A DNA stretch of 50,837 nucleotides from positions 1-50,837 of the forward strand of contig JAVCCJ010000113.1 in NCBI GenBank assembly GCA_030765585.1. Direction: 5' to 3'. Source of the stretch: Candidatus Zapsychrus exili. GTDB lineage: Bacteria; Omnitrophota; Gorgyraeia; Zapsychrales; Zapsychraceae. Both the position numbers and the translations under genes were made by a program. Below the pieces are notes generated by a model. That model had not been told where the DNA came from, made no database searches, and saw only the letters and a list, made by a program, of their open reading frames with translations. This document shows positions 45,754 to 50,837 of this stretch, in pieces; the stretch's first letter is position 1, and the number at the start of each line of letters is the position of its first letter.

Positions 45754-47391
45754 TTACTCATCATCGTCATCTAATTCTATCTCGCCAAAGTCCTTTTGTT
45801 TATTTATTTTAGATGTTACATCGTCTAATACATCTTTTCCTATATTCGCCACAATCCCCTCTCCTACATCGTCCTCTGATGAAGCTTCACCATTTTCCTC
45901 AGCTTCTTTGGCAGCATCTATTTTATCCTGCTCTGCTTTTATATTGCCAACATATTCTTCTAAAATACTTACAAGTCCTTTATCTATTTCATCATCCATT
46001 TTTCTGCGCTCTCTAAGCAATGCTACTAGTTCTGAATTCTTTCCTTTTGCAAAATCATAAACTTCATCTAACATGGTTTGCACTCTAGCCATGTTAGGCA
46101 TCTGCTGTATATATTTTCTCTTAAAACTAAAAAGAATCAAAACCAAAGCTTCCATAATAACAGGCTGATTTTTATCCTGTCTTAACAATAATGTTAATAT
46201 TTCTCCGCTTTTTAATTGTTCTAAAACTTCATCTGACAATTGTCTTCCAACCCTTAACTTTGTTGCTTTTTGAAGCTCTCTAAATTGAAGATATTCTAAA
46301 CGTAAAAATCTACTTAGTTCTTTAATAATAGGCCATTGAACTTTTGCACCTACTCGAGAAACTGAAAGCCCTAAGTCAAGTGCTGGCTTTTGCCCTTCAC
46401 CGAAAAGAGTAGAATCTAACATTATCTGCCCATCTGTCATAGAAATAAGATTAGATGGAACAAACGCTGTTAAATCTCCTTCCAAAATCTCTACTGCTGG
46501 CAAAAATGTCATTGAGCCAGAACCATGCGCTTCATCTAAATAACATGCTCTTTCAATCATTTTTGAATGAAGATAAAATATATCGCCAGGATATGAGTCT
46601 CGACCAGGCGCACGACCTAAGAGCAAAGAAATTTCACGATAACACCATGCATGTTTAGTAAAGTCATCAAATCCTATGAAAACATGTTTACCTTGACTTC
46701 TAAAATGTTCACCTAATGAGCAAGCAACATATGGAGATAAGTATTGTTGTCCTGGAAGGCTAGAAGAAGGTGCTGCCACAATAATAGAATAATCAAAAGC
46801 ATTGTTCTCTTGAAAAAGCTGAACAACACGAGCCAACTGAGATCTTGCCTTTCCAATAGCACAATAGATACAAATAACACCTGTATGTTTTTGATTTAAA
46901 ATAGTATCTGTTATGATAGTTGTCTTACCAGTCACTTTGTTACCTAAAATTAACTGGCGCTGACCCAGTCCAATAGGAATCATTGAATCTAGTACCTTAA
47001 TCCCAGTTTCTAAAGTCAAACACAATGGCTGTCGTTCTAAAATAGCAGGAGCAGATGGAAATATAGGATTATAAGCGCTTGACTCAATATCTCCTAAGCC
47101 ATCTATAGGCTCACACAAAGAATTTACTATACGACCAACAAATGCATTTCCTACAGGAATATTAAAGGGCTCTAAAGAAGCCCTAACCTCATCACCTGTT
47201 TTAATTCTTTCAGACTCTTTTATAAGAAGAACATGTGTTTCTTCCTCGGTAAAACCTAAAACCATACCTTGAGTTCCAAACCCAAAGTTAATAATCTGAC
47301 CATTAATACAACTCTTAAGGCCACTTACAACAACTATGCAGCCGCGAATACTTTTGACTCGACCAACTTCTGTATAGCGTAACTCTGCCAC
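45754..47391 (-). CDS. F-type ATPase alpha subunit-like, N-terminal helix missing, acidic tail
   Basis: 545 aa. It begins directly in the beta-barrel (MAELRYTEVGRV), so the ~22 N-terminal residues that bind delta in other bacteria are absent. P-loop GNKVTGKT (~150; canonical Gln is Val), SIIVAAPSSS, the FDDFTKHAWCYRE strand, PGRDSYPGDIFYLHS, and the Arg finger in LGLSVSRVG are present. The C-terminal ~60 residues are an extra Glu/Asp-rich tail ending in DDDDE. It would form the alpha3-beta3 head. It lies 14 bases after the two-domain membrane protein gene. Catalytic motifs are intact enough for ATP binding. Confidence 0.9.
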   Translation of the reverse strand: MAELRYTEVGRVKSIRGCIVVVSGLKSCINGQIINFGFGTQGMVLGFTEEETHVLLIKESERIKTGDEVRASLEPFNIPVGNAFVGRIVNSLCEPIDGLGDIESSAYNPIFPSAPAILERQPLCLTLETGIKVLDSMIPIGLGQRQLILGNKVTGKTTIITDTILNQKHTGVICIYCAIGKARSQLARVVQLFQENNAFDYSIIVAAPSSSLPGQQYLSPYVACSLGEHFRSQGKHVFIGFDDFTKHAWCYREISLLLGRAPGRDSYPGDIFYLHSKMIERACYLDEAHGSGSMTFLPAVEILEGDLTAFVPSNLISMTDGQIMLDSTLFGEGQKPALDLGLSVSRVGAKVQWPIIKELSRFLRLEYLQFRELQKATKLRVGRQLSDEVLEQLKSGEILTLLLRQDKNQPVIMEALVLILFSFKRKYIQQMPNMARVQTMLDEVYDFAKGKNSELVALLRERRKMDDEIDKGLVSILEEYVGNIKAEQDKIDAAKEAEENGEASSEDDVGEGIVANIGKDVLDDVTSKINKQKDFGEIELDDDDE

Positions 47392-47405
47392 TCTTTATCT
47401 CCTTG

Positions 47406-48737
47406 CTATGTTGTTTTCTCTTTTTCGTCTTCAGGTTCTTCTAATTCTTCTTCTTTTAAATTCTTAGATCTTTTTCCCCAAACAACAAAATTAATTATTG
47501 TAAATATAGCAACAAATGCCATAATGCCATAAATGATTTTCCAAACAGTAGACATTAACGGCTTCTCTCCAAACATTGCAGCAGCTATTGCAGCAATAGT
47601 GTTAAGAAGGGTTATTTTTTGCAATACATTCTTTAACGAACTTCTTTCAAAATATTCACGAACAGCTCTCAATAAATTTTCTAAAACTACAACATCTTTT
47701 TTTACAGTATCAAAAAGTTTCTTATTAGTACGATAGGCACCTATATGCTCTTCTATTTTTTTTTCCTGCGTCTGAGATTCTTCTATTTTCTTCACATTTT
47801 CTTTGATACTAGTTACCAAAAAATCTGCACTATTTGCATATTCAGTTGTCTTAAGTAATTTATAAGCATGTCCAGTTCTAAACTTTATATCATCTATATC
47901 TGTCTGAAGAATACTCCATACATCAACAACCTCTATCTTGTATCTCTTAGTTTCGCTAGGAAGAAGATCTTCTTCTCTTGAAAGATAAGATTTTCCCTTT
48001 CCTGCATCATAACGAACACTAAAGCCTTCTGCATTAACAATATGTTCTGGCTTAACCTCTGCGGGAAGATAATGCTTCCTATCAGCTGTATTAATAGTAT
48101 CTTTGGTTGGATTGTTAATATCTATGATGAAATTTAATACATTAGCTTCTTGGAAATCTGGAGGCTTAGATCGCCAATAATCGATAGAAAAAGCATCACT
48201 TCTAATATTTTCTATCTCTTGAGAATATATACTATATCTACCAATTCTTTCTTCTACGTTCTCGCTATTATCTTCTTGCTGCTCTATGATACTATCGAGT
48301 CTTTGAAGTAAACTTTCTTTTCTTATTTTTCCAATTTCATAATATTCAGTATCTGCTATTAATCCTAAGCTCTCATTTATTTGCTTCTTTATTCCATCAA
48401 TCTCGCCTGTGTCTACTTGCCATGTATCTTTGAGCCGAACTTTAAAAGTTTTAGTTTCTTTAGCACTTAAACTTACTTCGCCTTGAACCATATATCTTTC
48501 TTCATTTACATCATAATCTAATTTTAGACCAGATGTATCAAGAACATTTTCGGATTTAAGTCCAATCGGTAAATAATATTTTATATTTGTTTCTTTTAGC
48601 TTTTCTGTTCCATTAACAGTAAGAATATTAATAGTTACATCTGCACAGGCATATTTAACAAAACCAAAAGCAAAAATTATACACAATAAAAGAACAATAA
48701 TTTTTTTAAAATATTTTTCCAAGTTTTCCTGCATCAT
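47406..48737 (-). CDS. Two-domain exported membrane protein with acidic cytoplasmic tail, linked to the ATPase cluster
   Basis: 443 aa, no known family recognised. The N-terminal signal or anchor (~12-32) is followed by two copies of one domain: residues ~35-135 (KYYLPIGLKSENVLDTSG, LSAKETKTFKV) and ~205-305 (KHYLPAEVKPEHIVNAEG, LLPSETKRYKI). Each ends in a helix with a DI/EIDxIK pattern, and a helical coiled stretch follows each. A membrane segment at ~400-425 leads to an acidic Glu/Lys tail inside the cell. The start overlaps the stop of the repeat protein gene (TAATG), implying translational coupling. Position suggests an outer partner of the ATPase, perhaps replacing the missing membrane stator; this is inference. 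Confidence 0.6.
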   Translation of the reverse strand: MMQENLEKYFKKIIVLLLCIIFAFGFVKYACADVTINILTVNGTEKLKETNIKYYLPIGLKSENVLDTSGLKLDYDVNEERYMVQGEVSLSAKETKTFKVRLKDTWQVDTGEIDGIKKQINESLGLIADTEYYEIGKIRKESLLQRLDSIIEQQEDNSENVEERIGRYSIYSQEIENIRSDAFSIDYWRSKPPDFQEANVLNFIIDINNPTKDTINTADRKHYLPAEVKPEHIVNAEGFSVRYDAGKGKSYLSREEDLLPSETKRYKIEVVDVWSILQTDIDDIKFRTGHAYKLLKTTEYANSADFLVTSIKENVKKIEESQTQEKKIEEHIGAYRTNKKLFDTVKKDVVVLENLLRAVREYFERSSLKNVLQKITLLNTIAAIAAAMFGEKPLMSTVWKIIYGIMAFVAIFTIINFVVWGKRSKNLKEEELEEPEDEKEKTT

Positions 48738-50837
48738 TAGTCACTCTCAAACCAAGTCTTTATTATAATTTCACTTTCAGTTACAGATTCTTTTATCGCT
48801 GAAATCTTAGCATCAATTTCCTCTAGTTTTTCATTAACCTTCTCAGAGTCTTGTCTTTCCTCTTCCACTAACTTCTTAACCTTAAGACCTAGACCTAACG
48901 AATCTGCGCTTTGATTTACCAATTCTCCTAATATATCCATCATCTCAACAGCTGTTGATTGAGAATCGCTGCTCATATCTGATATTTCATATACAACCGC
49001 TTCTATTTCACTTAAAGCTCCCTCTAGATCATCAACTTTTGTATAGAGATTTGGTGTTTGTCCGTCTATACCTAAATCTGTCTTTATTTCCTGAATGATG
49101 CTCAACGCAGAATCTGCACTTTGTTTGCCTTTGTTAGCATTTTCATTGATATTATTTAAACGCCCAAATACTGAGTCTGCTGTTTCTGCATCGCCAGCAA
49201 CACCTGTTAAAGCTTCTAGATTGTTTAAATCACCAAATATTGTTGAGTCAGCAGAAGTATCGGCTTCATCGCCTAATACGCTCTCTATAGTTGTTACCTT
49301 TGTTAATATAGTTCTTATATCAGTACCACCAACAGCGTCTTTAACATCAGCGATTTTTCCAAACAATGTACTTGACGCAGAAGTATCAGATGATGTACCC
49401 ACTAAACTATTGATAGTGTTTACAACGCTTAATATAGTAGTGACGTTTCCAACAAGAGCCTGTGCATTATCAGCAAAATAATTTAATCCATCCCAGTTGA
49501 TATTCTTACTTGTCATATCAGCTAGATCACTCCAATTGATATTAGAAGTAGTTGATGCTGCCATATCTTCCCAGTTCATTCCAGTTCCTGACATATAAGA
49601 TATATCAGCCCAATTTATTCCAGATGCTGACATTGAAGCTATATCGTCCCAATTAATTCCGGTTTCACTAAGAACTGTAATCTCATCCCAGTTTATGCCA
49701 GCTGCTGACAATTCTCCAAAATTATACCAATTAGCTCCAGCGCTGCTTAACACACCTATATCATCCCAGTTAACACCTGTTTCGCTCATCACATCTATAT
49801 CGTCCCAATTAATTCCAGCATTAGATAGAGATCCTATATTGTCCCAATTGATTCCAGCGTCGCTCATATCATTAATGCCTTCCCAATTAACGCCAGCATC
49901 ACTTAGATCTTTTATTTCTACCCAATTTACACCTGCTGCAGATAGTTCTGCGAAATTATACCAATTTGCTCCAGCACCACTTAACACTCCTATATCGTCC
50001 CAGTTAATTCCTGTTTCTGTTAAAACTTCTATATCTTCCCAATTGATTCCAGCGCCTGATAGTTCTCCAATGTTTGTCCAATTGATTCCAGCGTCGCTTA
50101 AAGAATTAATATCTTCCCAATTAATTCCTGTGTCTGACATAATGTCGATATCGGACCAATTAATTCCTGCATCAGACATATCTCCAATACTTGTCCAATT
50201 AATACCACTACTTGACATGTTTCCTATATTAGACCAATTAATGCCTGTATCTGACAATACATCAAAGTCAGACCAATTAACTCCTGCATCTGAAAGAACA
50301 TCTAAATCAGACCAATTAATTCCGGCGTCACTCATTACATCAAAATCGGACCAGTTAATACCAGTTTCAGTTAGCGCTCTTATATCATCCCAATTGACAC
50401 CTGCGTCTGAAAGTACATTTATATCTTCCCAATTAACACCAGCTACTGATAATCTTCCAATATCGTCCCAATTAATACCTGTATCTGAAAGAACATCTAT
50501 ATCAGACCAATTAATTCCTGCAGAAGACATGTCTCCAATGCTTGTCCAGTTGATACCATTACTTGACATATTTCCTATATTAGACCAATTAATGCCTGTA
50601 TCTGACAATACATCAAAGTCAGACCAATTAATACCAGTTTCACTTAACGCTCTTATATCATCCCAATTAACACCTGCGTCTGAAAGAACATTGATGTCAT
50701 CCCAATTAACACCTGTATCTGAAAGAACATCTATATCAGACCAATTAATACCAGTTTCACTTAACGCTCTTATATCATCCCAATTAACACCTGCGTCTGA
50801 AAGTAGATTTATATCTTGCCAATTAACACCAGCTTCG
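48737..50837 (-). CDS. Asn-Trp 13-residue repeat protein (5' truncated by window edge)
   Basis: Open from the window edge (codon phase at 50836); any internal TTG such as 50608 is not the true start. The first ~455 visible residues are at least 35 perfect-length 13-residue repeats, consensus [ST]-x-x-G-[IV]-N-W-x-[DN]-[IF]-x-x-[LM]. The last ~247 residues are Ser/Asp-rich with three units of a STxFGxL type and long heptad-like helices, probably a coiled-coil stalk. There is no enzyme motif. The N-terminus, and therefore any signal peptide, is outside the window. The gene overlaps the next by one base (TAATG). It may be a fibre or elongated scaffold of the ATPase-linked machine; function is unknown. 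Confidence 0.7.
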   Translation of the reverse strand, partial: EAGVNWQDINLLSDAGVNWDDIRALSETGINWSDIDVLSDTGVNWDDINVLSDAGVNWDDIRALSETGINWSDFDVLSDTGINWSNIGNMSSNGINWTSIGDMSSAGINWSDIDVLSDTGINWDDIGRLSVAGVNWEDINVLSDAGVNWDDIRALTETGINWSDFDVMSDAGINWSDLDVLSDAGVNWSDFDVLSDTGINWSNIGNMSSSGINWTSIGDMSDAGINWSDIDIMSDTGINWEDINSLSDAGINWTNIGELSGAGINWEDIEVLTETGINWDDIGVLSGAGANWYNFAELSAAGVNWVEIKDLSDAGVNWEGINDMSDAGINWDNIGSLSNAGINWDDIDVMSETGVNWDDIGVLSSAGANWYNFGELSAAGINWDEITVLSETGINWDDIASMSASGINWADISYMSGTGMNWEDMAASTTSNINWSDLADMTSKNINWDGLNYFADNAQALVGNVTTILSVVNTINSLVGTSSDTSASSTLFGKIADVKDAVGGTDIRTILTKVTTIESVLGDEADTSADSTIFGDLNNLEALTGVAGDAETADSVFGRLNNINENANKGKQSADSALSIIQEIKTDLGIDGQTPNLYTKVDDLEGALSEIEAVVYEISDMSSDSQSTAVEMMDILGELVNQSADSLGLGLKVKKLVEEERQDSEKVNEKLEEIDAKISAIKESVTESEIIIKTWFESD
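49475..50837 (-). repeat. Array of 39-bp tandem repeats encoding the NW motif
   Basis: 35 visible copies (the first partial) without any length change, all in frame. DNA identity between some blocks is high: copies 1-4 and 10-13 after 50608 match at a nine-copy offset, and a block near 49740 matches one near 49970 at a six-copy offset. This pattern indicates growth by duplication of multi-copy blocks. Confidence 0.9.

Noticed and set aside
48737-50608. TTG at 50608 as the true start of the NW-repeat gene
   Set aside because: The same frame and the same 13-residue repeats continue without break to the window edge.
49475-50837. CRISPR array
   Set aside because: The 39-bp units are contiguous, degenerate and fully coding with no spacers.

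Overview
The window is AT-rich, gene-dense DNA from a Gram-negative-type (diderm) bacterium: it has lipoproteins, a type II secretion/type IV pilus platform, Sec-type signal peptides and STT3-type glycosylation. Two very large exported proteins share an N-terminal domain, one of them carrying pyruvate-phosphate-dikinase-like domains. I associate such proteins with uncultivated lineages such as Omnitrophota (former OP3). That placement is inference from family flavour, not from a marker gene. TAA is the dominant stop codon and TGA is rare but real.

Left part (1-13.3 kb): accessory and surface region. It holds the tail of a large serine recombinase, overlapping tail-to-tail a 1041-aa exported protein that contains an in-frame palindromic repeat. 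Next come a small winged-helix protein, a decayed sugar-nucleotide epimerase, a mannose-6-phosphate-isomerase-type cupin and a lipoprotein. Four tandem paralogous cysteine-rich exported proteins follow. The two most upstream of these are damaged: one has a single in-frame TAA followed by a fully open distal part, the other a frameshift plus a stop.

Middle (13.3-32.6 kb): a cNMP/MinD-like/patatin fusion, an RlmD/TrmA-family RNA methyltransferase, a PsbP-like protein, and a non-oxidative pentose phosphate set (split transketolase, transaldolase, 6-phosphogluconolactonase). Then come tRNA-Lys with a duplicated 3' fragment, a cluster of tandem hairpins, and the 1798-aa exported PPDK-like protein. 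On the plus strand are a trypsin-like protease and an STT3-type oligosaccharyltransferase. A GT39-like glycosyltransferase follows, interrupted by two in-frame TGA codons at likely tryptophan positions.

Right part (32.6-50.8 kb, all minus strand, apparently one long transcription unit): in transcription order, a protein made of at least 35 copies of a 13-residue Asn-Trp repeat; a two-domain membrane protein with an acidic tail; F-type ATPase-like alpha, short epsilon, two different c subunits, a b-delta fusion, a divergent gamma and beta; then a GspE/PilB ATPase with a C-terminal PilZ domain, GspF, pseudopilins G, I, J and K, a PilM-PilN (GspL-like) fusion, PilO/GspM and a TPR protein. No subunit a is present. 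Catalytic residues of beta are intact, but the alpha N-terminal helix and delta N-domain that normally bind each other are both absent. The best candidate for an undescribed system is this rotary-ATPase-like module, attached to a repeat fibre and physically linked to a secretion/pilus platform.
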